This document shows positions 53,058-61,015 of a DNA stretch of 64,000 nt, one piece after another (the first letter of the stretch is position 1; each line of letters starts with the position of its first letter). This stretch comes from [Clostridium] symbiosum (lineage in GTDB: Bacteria > Bacillota > Clostridia > Lachnospirales > Lachnospiraceae), in the NCBI GenBank assembly GCA_036419695.1, contig CP143946.1, positions 2,784,001 to 2,848,000 of the forward strand, given 5' to 3'. The position numbers and the translations under genes are program-made. The notes below the pieces were generated by a model that had not been told where the DNA came from, made no database searches, and worked only from the letters and a program-made list of their open reading frames with translations.

Positions 53058-54242
53058 TTACAGCATATTCCTGATATCGTTAAACAGGATAAATACCATC
53101 AGCACCATTAACACCGCCATACCGGCCATGTGGATCATGCCCTCTTTTTCCCTGTCGATCGGCCTGCCTCTCAATGCTTCCAGTATGATGAATACCAGAC
53201 GGCCTCCGTCCAGCGCCGGGATCGGAAGCAGGTTCATGATACCCAGGTTGGCGCTCAAAAGCACACACATATTGGCCAGATTGACAAGCACCACCATGAG
53301 CCCGTATTCGCTGCTCTCCTTCACCGTGGTATCGATCATGGAAACAATGCGGACCGGTCCCGCAATATCGTCCGTCGTCACCTGCCGTTTTACAATCATC
53401 TCAAGACTCTTGAAGGTCAGGTTGATCCAGTACCTCAGCTCGTAAGCGCTGTACTTCGCCGTCACGAAAACGGACTCCGGCCGGTTGTAGACGCCTCCGC
53501 TGATTCCCATCATGTATGACTTATTTTCCTCGGAATATTTCGGTTCGAGCACCGCCTGATACAGCTTCTCTCCCCGCCTGTACTCGATATTCAGGGTTTC
53601 ACCCTGGTGAAAACTCGTATAGGCAAGCACATCGCGGTATATTTTAATGCTTTTTCCATTTATCTTTGTAATTACGTCCCCGGGTTCCAGTCCCGCCTCC
53701 GCCGCCGGATAACCCTCAACCACATCGTAAACCTGCGCCGGATCGTATCCCACATAACTGATTACGAAAAAGGCGCAGACAAATGCCAGGATAAAGTTGA
53801 AAATGGGTCCCGCCGCAATGACGAGGAAACGCGTCCACACCGATGTCTCATTGAATGACACGCCCGTGGCGCCCGGCGCCAGCTCGATTCCCGCATAACT
53901 CCGCGTTTTTTCCGCATTCGTACCGTCATGGGTGTCCTCTGTACTTTTAAACTCATCTTCCCCGTAAGCTGCTTTACTGGCTATATCTGTTCTGGCCTTC
54001 TCATCTCTGTCTTCGTCTGATAAATCATCATCCTCCCCCAGCATCATGCAGGAGCCCCCGAAAGGGAACAGTTTGAGTGAATATCTGGTACCGCCCTTTA
54101 CCGTGCTTAAAAGTCTCGGCCCCATTCCCAGGGAAAATTCCACCACGCAGATTCCGCCGCGTTTTGCCAGCAGAAAATGCCCAAATTCATGAAACAGTAT
54201 GATTAAACCAAATACAAGAATTGCCGCAAGTAAACTTAACAA
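53058..54242 (-). CDS. rseP: RseP/RasP-type site-2 metalloprotease
   Basis: 394 residues from a TTG whose ribosome site AGGTGG lies in the last codons of dxr. Membrane-embedded zinc protease: HEFGH motif at residues 18-22, a PDZ domain (about 185-260: EGYPAAEAGLEPGDVITKINGKSIK) and the third ligand motif NLLPIPALDGGRLVF near 335. It cuts membrane-spanning anti-sigma factors or leftover signal peptides. Between the first membrane segment and ALAPG..NETSVWTRFLVIAAGP is an acidic insert (about 70-115, rich in D, E, K, T) longer than in B. subtilis RasP. Confidence 0.95.
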   Translation of the reverse strand: MLSLLAAILVFGLIILFHEFGHFLLAKRGGICVVEFSLGMGPRLLSTVKGGTRYSLKLFPFGGSCMMLGEDDDLSDEDRDEKARTDIASKAAYGEDEFKSTEDTHDGTNAEKTRSYAGIELAPGATGVSFNETSVWTRFLVIAAGPIFNFILAFVCAFFVISYVGYDPAQVYDVVEGYPAAEAGLEPGDVITKINGKSIKIYRDVLAYTSFHQGETLNIEYRRGEKLYQAVLEPKYSEENKSYMMGISGGVYNRPESVFVTAKYSAYELRYWINLTFKSLEMIVKRQVTTDDIAGPVRIVSMIDTTVKESSEYGLMVVLVNLANMCVLLSANLGIMNLLPIPALDGGRLVFIILEALRGRPIDREKEGMIHMAGMAVLMVLMVFILFNDIRNML

Positions 54243-54243
54243 T

Positions 54244-55386
54244 CTACCACCTGCTCTCTATAAAGTCATAAGTTTCCTGCTCCGCGGAAAGAATCTCATC
54301 CACCGACGGATTCTCCACCACGTGATGCTGCTCCATCGCAGCTTCGATCATATCGGTTATCGCAAGGTATCCCGCTTTCCTGTCTAAAAATTTCCGGACC
54401 GCCAGCTCATTGGCCGCATTGAAAACAGTCGGCAGCGTTCCGCCGCGCTTTCCGGCCCTGTAAGCCAGGGAAAGTCCATGGAAATTATCAAAATCAGGAG
54501 CTTCAAAGGTAATCTGCCCAAGTTTGGCAAAATCTAACCGCGCGCCGGGCAAAAACTTCCGTTCCGGATAATAGAGCGCATACTGGATCGGCAGCTTCAT
54601 ATCCGGTGTCCCAAGCTGGGCAATCACGGCGCCGTCATCGAACTCAACCATAGAATGGATTACACTCTGCGGCTGGACCACAACCTGGACCTGATCCATT
54701 GTAACGCCGAAAAGCCACCTGGCTTCCATTACTTCCAGTCCCTTATTCACCATTGTGGAGCTGTCGATGGTAATCTTCCTGCCCATCGTCCAGTTCGGAT
54801 GCTTCAGCGCATCCTCCACCCGGATTTCTTTCATCTGTTCTCTCGTTCTTCCCCGGAACGGACCGCCTGACGCAGTCAGAAGAATTTTATGTATCCGGTT
54901 CATCTTCTCGCCGTTTAAACTCTGGAAAATAGCGCTGTGCTCGCTGTCGACAGGCAGAATTTTCACATTTTTTTCCTGTGCCAGAGGCATAATGATATGG
55001 CCGGCCGTCACCAGTGTCTCCTTATTGGCAAGGGCAATATCTTTTCCGGCTTCCATCGCCGCAATCGTCGGCCTGATTCCAATCATTCCGACAATGGCCG
55101 TCACCAGTATCTCGGAGGATGGTTCGGTGGAAACCTCCAAAAGGCCTTCCATTCCGCTTACGATCTTCACATCCAGATCGCGGACGCGGTCTTTCAGTTC
55201 TGCCGCCTTTTTCTCATCCCAGACTGCGGCCAGTTTGGGACCAAACTCGCGAATCTGTTCTTCCAGAAGCGTGATATTGCTTCCGGCAGCTAAAGCAGTC
55301 ACTTCTATATCTTTATTCGTCCTGACCACGTCCAATGTCTGTGTCCCGATTGAACCGGTAGAACCCAGTATTGCAATTTTTTTCAT
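54244..55386 (-). CDS. dxr: 1-deoxy-D-xylulose 5-phosphate reductoisomerase
   Basis: 380 residues, the normal length. NADPH-binding GSTGSIG at 8-14, substrate and metal-binding residues in LPVDSEHSAIFQ near 140 and ASGGPFRG near 168, and WTMGRKITIDSSTMVNKGLEVMEARWLF near 195-220. Second enzyme of the MEP pathway. The stop is one base from the rseP start, so the two are translationally linked. Confidence 0.97.
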   Translation of the reverse strand: MKKIAILGSTGSIGTQTLDVVRTNKDIEVTALAAGSNITLLEEQIREFGPKLAAVWDEKKAAELKDRVRDLDVKIVSGMEGLLEVSTEPSSEILVTAIVGMIGIRPTIAAMEAGKDIALANKETLVTAGHIIMPLAQEKNVKILPVDSEHSAIFQSLNGEKMNRIHKILLTASGGPFRGRTREQMKEIRVEDALKHPNWTMGRKITIDSSTMVNKGLEVMEARWLFGVTMDQVQVVVQPQSVIHSMVEFDDGAVIAQLGTPDMKLPIQYALYYPERKFLPGARLDFAKLGQITFEAPDFDNFHGLSLAYRAGKRGGTLPTVFNAANELAVRKFLDRKAGYLAITDMIEAAMEQHHVVENPSVDEILSAEQETYDFIESRW

Positions 55387-55467
55387 CGTATCCTGTCTGC
55401 CTTTCTTCCGTATACATCTACCGCTCCGATCATTCTATGCAGAGCGTCCTTTCCCCGTACCTGATCG

Positions 55468-56268
55468 TTATCCTAAAAATGTGAGCGCAAAGAATATGGC
55501 CGGCGCAGTAAATATCATACTGTCAAACCGGTCCAGGACACCGCCATGTCCCGGGATCAGGTGTCCATAATCCTTCACGTCGTGGTTTCTCTTGATGGCC
55601 GAAGCCGCCAGATCTCCAATCTGGGAAATGACCGCCGCAATTCCGCAGGCCGCCGCACAGGCCGCCTGCGGATTCGTAATCTCCGCCATACTGCCTCCAA
55701 ATACGGCCCCATAGGCAAACCCCAGAATGGCGGCTCCAATCACTCCGCCGACGGCTCCCTCGATCGTCTTCTTCGGGCTCAAGACCGGCGCCAGCTTGTG
55801 TTTTCCAAATAAGATCCCGCTGCAGTAAGCACATGTGTCACAGCCCCAGGAGCTCAGGAAAATAAGCCATACCAGATATCTTCCGTCCGCCATCGCCCGC
55901 ACCTGATAGAGATAGGAAAGCATAACCGCAACATAAAAGATGCCAAAGAAAGCAACGGTCACCTGTTCCGTACCATAGTGGGGAAATGTAAATACATAAA
56001 TTGTCATAAGCAGCATCAAAGCCGCAATCGCCATCAAAGTAACGTATTTCTGCCCGTCAAACCACAACAGGCCATAGTAGGAAATACCGGCAATATAGCC
56101 GATAAGCCCCAGACTCTTCTTTTCAATACCCATTACGCGGTATAATTCAAACATCCCGATCAGGGAGATTGCCGCAGTCACGCCGTACAGAAGTCCTCCT
56201 CCCGTACTCACCACAATTACAGCCAGAATTACAAGTATAATACCGCTTGCCAGCCTTGTTTTGAACAT
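55468..56268 (-). CDS. cdsA: Phosphatidate cytidylyltransferase
   Basis: 266 residues from the ATG at 56268 (GGAGG eight bases upstream); an upstream in-frame start would add 12 residues with no membrane logic. Seven to eight membrane segments. The CDP-diglyceride synthetase signature is at the C-terminus: LSPKKTIEGAVGG near 165-178 and QIGDLAASAIKRNHDVKDYGHLIPGHGGVLDRFDS near 215-250. Makes CDP-diacylglycerol for phospholipid synthesis. Sits between uppS and dxr as in most Firmicutes. Confidence 0.96.
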   Translation of the reverse strand: MFKTRLASGIILVILAVIVVSTGGGLLYGVTAAISLIGMFELYRVMGIEKKSLGLIGYIAGISYYGLLWFDGQKYVTLMAIAALMLLMTIYVFTFPHYGTEQVTVAFFGIFYVAVMLSYLYQVRAMADGRYLVWLIFLSSWGCDTCAYCSGILFGKHKLAPVLSPKKTIEGAVGGVIGAAILGFAYGAVFGGSMAEITNPQAACAAACGIAAVISQIGDLAASAIKRNHDVKDYGHLIPGHGGVLDRFDSMIFTAPAIFFALTFLG

Positions 56269-56304
56269 GGCTTCATCCTCCCTCAACTCGCCCGCAGACT
56301 GCAC

Positions 56305-56365
56305 AGGTTTTATAAGACTTCGTGCGAAAACGCCTCGCGGGATTTCACCTGCGAACAGTAACCCC
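56305..56365. repeat. Short copy related to the second repeat family
   Basis: Contains GTGCGAAAACGCCTCGCGGGAT and ends in GCGAACAGTAAC, matching the block near 22795-22815 and the CAGTAAC ends elsewhere. It lies in the 124-bp gap between uppS and cdsA. Confidence 0.5.
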
Positions 56366-56392
56366 TAAAGCCGCTTTGAATCACAATATCTC

Positions 56393-57133
56393 TTACTTCA
56401 CTCCGCCAAACCTTCTGTCTCTTTTATTATACTGGGCAATTGCCTTTAAAAGTTCTTCTTTATTAAAATCAGGCCACAGGCAGTCTGTGACAATAATCTC
56501 GCTGTATGCAAGCTGCCATAACAAATAATTGGAAAGACGGATCTCCCCGCTTGTGCGGATCAGGAGATCCGGATCCGGGATTCCCGCCGTATCCAAGTAA
56601 GAGGCAACCACCTGCTCCGTGACGGAATCTGCTTCCAGTCTTCCTTCCCTGCAGTCCTCCATCATCTTTTTCACCGCCCTGGTGATCTCATCTCTGCCTC
56701 CATAATTTACGGCAATGACAAATGTCATCCCCGTATTGTCTTTCGTCTCTCGCTCCAGTGTATCGATTCCCTGAATAATATCTCTATCGAAACGGGTTCT
56801 GTCCCCGATCATTTTCACTCTGACATTGTTTGCTTTTGCTATTTTTAAAAGTCGTTTCAGATAGTAGCGGAAAAGCTGCATCAGCGCTCCCACCTCTTCC
56901 GTCGAACGTTTCCAGTTTTCCGTTGAAAAACCATATACGGTCAGATACTTAATTCCCAGCCTCGCGGCGTCTTCCACCGTCTGTTCCACCGTCACGCAGC
57001 CCTGCTTGTGGCCCGCGGTTCTCGGAAGTCCTCTTTTCTTTGCCCAGCGGCCGTTGCCGTCCAGGATCAGGGCAACATGTTCAGGAATGTTAAGATCCGA
57101 CTGTTCTAAATTGTTCTTATCCGTATTTTCCAT
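56393..57133 (-). CDS. uppS: Isoprenyl transferase (undecaprenyl diphosphate synthase)
   Basis: 246 residues with GGAGG before the ATG. Cis-prenyltransferase signatures: HVALILDGNGRWAKKRGLPRTAGHKQG at 19-45 (catalytic Asp27), YLTVYGFSTENWKRS, FVIAVNYGGRDEI and DLLIRTSGEIRLSNYLLWQLAYSEI near 195. Makes the C55 carrier lipid for cell-wall synthesis. Uses products of the MEP pathway genes downstream in the same cluster. Confidence 0.97.
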   Translation of the reverse strand: MENTDKNNLEQSDLNIPEHVALILDGNGRWAKKRGLPRTAGHKQGCVTVEQTVEDAARLGIKYLTVYGFSTENWKRSTEEVGALMQLFRYYLKRLLKIAKANNVRVKMIGDRTRFDRDIIQGIDTLERETKDNTGMTFVIAVNYGGRDEITRAVKKMMEDCREGRLEADSVTEQVVASYLDTAGIPDPDLLIRTSGEIRLSNYLLWQLAYSEIIVTDCLWPDFNKEELLKAIAQYNKRDRRFGGVK

Positions 57134-57203
57134 AATTTCCTCCGATGTGTGTATCTGTGTTTACCCGTAAGTATTTCTGTATCTGCCGATACCTACACAA
57201 AAT

Positions 57204-57226
57204 CAGGGGCAGATTACCTGCCCCCT
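57204..57226 (-). terminator. Stem-loop between frr and uppS
   Basis: Minus strand CAGGGGGCAG GTAAT CTGCCCCTG followed by ATTTTGTG. It may end part of the pyrH-frr transcripts before uppS. Confidence 0.6.
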
Positions 57227-57266
57227 GTTATGCGGTTCAAACTTTGTGCTTTCCAGCCCAAAAGGA

Positions 57267-57821
57267 TTAAACGGTCATGATTTCCTTAGTCTTTGCCTCT
57301 ACCGCTTTGTCAATTCTCTCAATCATCTTGTCCGTCATCTTCTGGATCTTGTCCTCGCCCTCAGCTAATTCATCTTCTGAGATATCGCCGGATTTCTCCA
57401 TTTTCTTGATCACGTCGTTTGCATCACGGCGGATGTTGCGGACAGCGACCTTGGTGTTCTCGCCTTTTTTCTTAACGTCTTTCGCCAGTTCTTTTCTTCG
57501 TTCCTCGGTAAGCTCCGGGAAAACAAGGCGGATGGAGCTGCCGTCGTTATTCGGGTTGATTCCCAGATCGGAAGTGAGAATGACTTTCTCAATATCCTTG
57601 ATCAGTTTTCTCTCCCATGGCTGAATCAGGATCATTCTGGGCTCTGGTACGGAAATGTTGGCCACCTGCTGAAGCGGTGTGGGGGTTCCGTAATAATCAA
57701 CTTTCAATTTGTCGAGCACATGCGGGTTGGCTCTTCCGGCGCGGATGGATGCGTATTCATCCAGCAGAACCTCGTAGGATTTCTCCATCTTATCTTCGTA
57801 AAGTTTAATCTTCTCCTGCAT
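57267..57821 (-). CDS. frr: Ribosome recycling factor
   Basis: 184 residues, the normal length; AGGAGG before the ATG. Two-domain tRNA-like protein: RAGRANPHVLDKLKVDYYGTPTPLQQVANISVPEPRMILIQPW near 28-70 and the C-terminal helices (RREANDVIKKM-like RRDANDVIKKMEKSGDISEDE). With EF-G it splits post-termination ribosomes. Directly follows pyrH (12-bp gap). Confidence 0.98.
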   Translation of the reverse strand: MQEKIKLYEDKMEKSYEVLLDEYASIRAGRANPHVLDKLKVDYYGTPTPLQQVANISVPEPRMILIQPWERKLIKDIEKVILTSDLGINPNNDGSSIRLVFPELTEERRKELAKDVKKKGENTKVAVRNIRRDANDVIKKMEKSGDISEDELAEGEDKIQKMTDKMIERIDKAVEAKTKEIMTV

Positions 57822-57833
57822 ATAAACCTCCTG

Positions 57834-58535
57834 TTATGCGGTAACTACCGTACCATTTATTTTTCCCTGCATCGCGTTTACGATGCCGTCTTTTTCATTA
57901 AGGCTGAACACTGCCATCGGCACGTGGTTTTCCATACACATGATGGATGCCGTTAAATCAACCACCGCCAGTTTTTTATCAATTACTTCCTGGATGGAAA
58001 TCGTGTCGTACTTCTTAGCCGCCGGATTCAGCTTTGGATCGCTGTCGTATACGCCGTCGATTGCCTTCGCTAAAAGAATGCAGTCCGCATCCATCTCGAT
58101 TGCCCGGAGGGCAACGCCTGTGTCAGTGGAGAAATACGGGTGGCCGGTGCCTCCTGCGAAAAACACCACAATTCCCTTTTCAAAATACTTGTTGGCTCTG
58201 TCTTTGGAAAAAAGTTTCGTCATAGAGCCGCACTCAAATGGAGTCAGAATCTGTGTCTTCATTCCGCTGCTTCTGAAGATTTCGGATACATAGATACAGT
58301 TCATCACTGTGGCCAGCATACCGATCTGATCCGCCTTGGTTCTGTCGATCGCATTACTCTCACGGCCTCTCCAGAAATTACCTCCACCGATGACAACTCC
58401 CACTTCCATGCCGTTGTCAACTGCTGTTTTAACCTGTCTGGCAACCTCTTTCACCGTCTCTTCATCAAAGCCCGTCTTCCTGTCGCCTGCCAGAGCCTCA
58501 CCACTCAGTTTAAGCAATACTCGTTTCATTTCCAT
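57834..58535 (-). CDS. pyrH: UMP kinase
   Basis: 233 residues. Amino-acid kinase fold: VLLKLSGEALAGDRKTGFD near 5-23, VVIGGGNFWRGRESNAIDRTKADQIGMLATVMN near 48-80, FFAGGTGHPYFSTDTGVALRAIEMDAD near 137-163. Phosphorylates UMP to UDP. A second ATG six bases downstream is possible. First gene in the window of the cluster; tsf and rpsB, usual upstream neighbours in Firmicutes, are not here: element H and an amidohydrolase are found instead. Confidence 0.97.
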   Translation of the reverse strand: MEMKRVLLKLSGEALAGDRKTGFDEETVKEVARQVKTAVDNGMEVGVVIGGGNFWRGRESNAIDRTKADQIGMLATVMNCIYVSEIFRSSGMKTQILTPFECGSMTKLFSKDRANKYFEKGIVVFFAGGTGHPYFSTDTGVALRAIEMDADCILLAKAIDGVYDSDPKLNPAAKKYDTISIQEVIDKKLAVVDLTASIMCMENHVPMAVFSLNEKDGIVNAMQGKINGTVVTA

Positions 58536-58696
58536 AATAGGTCTTTCTCCCTGTGTATTTAGTTATGGGTGGCATCTCTGCCTCCTGTCCAGTCCGTGAT
58601 CAGGAAACATATTTTTCCGTGCCATACTTTAACATTGTTATTTTACCACAAAAGAATGAATTGTGCGATAAAAATTTCATAAAATAGAATTTAATT

Positions 58697-59197
58697 GAGA
58701 AATGAGGACGCCTCTGTAGGACGGCGGACGGGGGAGTGGGAGGGTGTATATGAGTCTTCAGTCCCGGTTTGTAGGTTGTGGTGAGGGGGAATCCAGGAGA
58801 AAAAATTCCTACGGGGACTCGCTCCCGCTTGTGGAGCGCACAGCGGATGCTAGGCTCGAAAGGACCTCGCCAAGCACCGGCGGGCTCCAATGTCCCCTTC
58901 GGAAAGTTTGTTACCGTGCCCTCCGGGCCCAGCAACACGCTTCGCGATGCACAGAAACGGTACAAACCACCGTTTCGCGCCGTTATCCTCGGGTTTTCTG
59001 TGACTTACGCTTTGCTCCACTCACACAAAACACCTCGCGGAATACTTCCGTCATGCAATAACAGGCTCGCCAACTTCCCCCGGGCAGGTTGTCGACGGGA
59101 CTGAAGACGGCGGAAGGACTCGATACCCCCGTCCGCCGGCTTCAGGGGCTGATTGTCTCTTCCACCAAGTGGGGGAAGGTATTGTCGCGGCCACTAC
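58697..59197 (+). repeat. Long palindromic intergenic element, copy H (interrupted)
   Basis: First sequence type, close to A. Left border GAAATGAGGACGCCTCTG; arms GAGTCTTCAGTCCCGG (58752-58767) and CGGGACTGAAGAC (about 59096-59108); outer arms GACGGCGGACGGGG and CCCCGTCCGCCGGC; apex CTCGAAAGGACCTCG. A second repeat of 153 bp (58910-59062) interrupts the right half. The tail ends in TATTGTCGCGGCCACTAC. It faces copy I; together they form an inverted repeat of about 1 kb. Bases 59198-59321 between them hold only tail-like sequence. Confidence 0.85.
58910..59062 (+). repeat. Nested short repeat (second family) inside element H
   Basis: 153 bp beginning GTTACCGTGCCC and ending GCAATAAC. Contains AGCAACACGCTTCGCGATGC, the hairpin ACGGTACAAACCACCGT, TCCTCGGGTTTTCTGTGACT and CACCTCGCGGAATAC, colinear with the minus strand of the insert in element G. 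Comparison with copy A shows element H resuming soon after it (ACTTCCCCCGGGCAGG). Confidence 0.78.
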
Positions 59198-59321
59198 GAA
59201 ACTGCGGGATCTTTAACAGTTCAGCCTCTTATGAATCACCGCATCGCGGTATACAAAAACAGGATAAAATGTTGCTATACGCTAAGTAATAAAGAGGCAG
59301 TGCCCCGGCATCCGAAGAGGC

Positions 59322-59670
59322 GTAGTGGCCGCGACAATAGCCTCTTCCCTACTTGACGAAAAGAGACAATCAGCCTCTGATAAGACGGCGGACGGGGGTA
59401 TCGAGTCCTTCCGCCGTCTTCAGTCCCGTCGATAACCTGCCTGGGAGGAAGGAGGGAGAAAACTTTCCGAAGGGGACATTGGAGCCCGCCGGTGCTTGGC
59501 GAGGTTTCTCACGAGCTTAGCATCCGCTGTGCGCTCCACAAGCGGGAGCGGGGCCCCGTAGGAATTTTTTCTCCCGGATTCCTCCCCACGACAACCTCCC
59601 AATCGGGACTGAAGACTCAACCAACCATCCCCCTACCCCGTCCGCCGTCTTATCAGAGGCGTCCTCGCCT
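59322..59670 (-). repeat. Long palindromic intergenic element, copy I (inverted)
   Basis: First sequence type, inverted relative to H and not interrupted. Arms GTCTTCAGTCCCGTC (about 59416-59430) and CGGGACTGAAGACTC (about 59604-59618); outer GACGGCGGACGGGG (59384-59397) with CCCCGTCCGCCGTC (about 59636-59650). Its left border on the minus strand (GGCGAGGACGCCTCTG) begins about 6 bases after the amidohydrolase stop. Tail-like sequence (CTGCCTCTTT, ATGCCGGG on the minus strand) continues to about 59290 as in copy D. Confidence 0.85.
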
Positions 59671-59675
59671 TCCAA

Positions 59676-60986
59676 CTAAATATAAGATTCCGCCGCTTTC
59701 CTGAAGCTCCCAATCCCCTCCTCCAGCTCTTTCCGGATCTGCTTCAGATCGGCATGTACCAGCCGCTTTCCTCTTACCAGCACCTTTCCGCCGACCATCA
59801 CCAGTTCCACATTGGATGCGTTGGCGGAGTAGACAAGCGCGGAGTATGGGTCGTAGCATGGGAACATGTTGACGGAGTCTGTTTCTACCAGGACCATGTC
59901 CGCCTTTTTCCCGGGCTCCAAGGAGCCCAGGACATGTTCCATGTGGAGGGTCTTTGCGCCTCCTGTTGTGGCGAGTTTTACGATTTCTTTTGCCGGGAAA
60001 AGACTTCTGTCGCGGTTTTCTGTTTTATGGAAGGAGGCAAACAGGCGCATCTGGGTGAAGAGGTCCAGTGTGTTGCCAGAGGAGGCTCCGTCCGTGCCGA
60101 GGCCCACCGGGATCCTGGCTGCCAGAAGGTCTTTTACCGGGGCTACGCCCTTGCCCGCCTTGGTGTTGGAGCCGATACAGTGGCTGACCGTGGTTTTGCT
60201 CTCTGAAAGCAGGGCGATGTCGCGCTCCGTCAGATGGATACAGTGCGCCGCCAGGAGATGGTCTCCCAGGACGCCGAGGGTGTTCAGGAACTCAATGGGC
60301 GTCTGGCCGTACTCGTCTTTGAAGTACGTTAACTCGTAGTCCATCTCGCTGGCGTGGAGTGTGCAGAGCGTGTCGTATTTGAGCGCCGTCTCATATGCTT
60401 TTTTCAGCATCCAGGGGCTGTTCGTGTTGGTTGCGTGGGGGGCGATGATGGGGGTTATCAGTTCGCGGCCTTTCCACGTCTTAATGAATTCTTCTGCCAG
60501 CAGAAGTCCGCCGTATGGCTCTTCGCTGTCACAGGTCCGCTGGCCAATTACGGTCTCTCCCAGGACGCCGCGGATGCCGAGCTCCTCGCAGGCCTTCGCC
60601 ACCTCGTCCTCAAAATAATACATGTCCGTAAAGGTGGTTACGCCCGCCAGGAGCATCTCGCAGATTCCATATCTGGCGGAGAGGGCTACGAGTTCCTTGG
60701 TCATGGCCTCATTTTCTAACGGAAACAGGAAACGGCGCAGGCGGTCGGGGCAGTCGTCCCCCAGGCTGCGGAACGGCATCATCGGGACATGGCAGTGGGT
60801 ATTAATAAAGCCGGGGAGGAGAATTCCTCCGCCGGCATCGATTGTTTCATCCGCCTCGGGAAGAACTTCTTTCTCCTCTCCCAGCTCCTCAATACTGCCG
60901 TCCCTTGTAAGGACGTAGCCGGGCGCATAAAGGTGCATTTCCTCATCCATCGTAAGGACCGTTGCATTTTTAATCAAAATTTTCAT
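59676..60986 (-). CDS. Amidohydrolase, MtaD/SsnA type (MTA/SAH deaminase-like)
   Basis: 436 residues; GAGAGGT before the ATG. Metal-dependent hydrolase of the TrzN/AtzB-MtaD group. Metal and active-site motifs: GFINTHCHVPMMPFR near 57-71 (HxH), TLHASEMDYEL near 198-208 (His), LAAHCIHLTE near 232-241 (His) and GLGTDGASSGNTLDLFTQM near 282-300 (Asp). The C-terminal part returns to the beta sandwich (GSLEPGKKADMVLVETD). Likely deaminates S-adenosylhomocysteine, 5'-methylthioadenosine or a related purine or pterin; which one cannot be told. Monocistronic on present evidence. Confidence 0.88.
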   Translation of the reverse strand: MKILIKNATVLTMDEEMHLYAPGYVLTRDGSIEELGEEKEVLPEADETIDAGGGILLPGFINTHCHVPMMPFRSLGDDCPDRLRRFLFPLENEAMTKELVALSARYGICEMLLAGVTTFTDMYYFEDEVAKACEELGIRGVLGETVIGQRTCDSEEPYGGLLLAEEFIKTWKGRELITPIIAPHATNTNSPWMLKKAYETALKYDTLCTLHASEMDYELTYFKDEYGQTPIEFLNTLGVLGDHLLAAHCIHLTERDIALLSESKTTVSHCIGSNTKAGKGVAPVKDLLAARIPVGLGTDGASSGNTLDLFTQMRLFASFHKTENRDRSLFPAKEIVKLATTGGAKTLHMEHVLGSLEPGKKADMVLVETDSVNMFPCYDPYSALVYSANASNVELVMVGGKVLVRGKRLVHADLKQIRKELEEGIGSFRKAAESYI

Positions 60987-61015
60987 TTCATGTACCTCTC
61001 TCCGTCACCTTGCCT

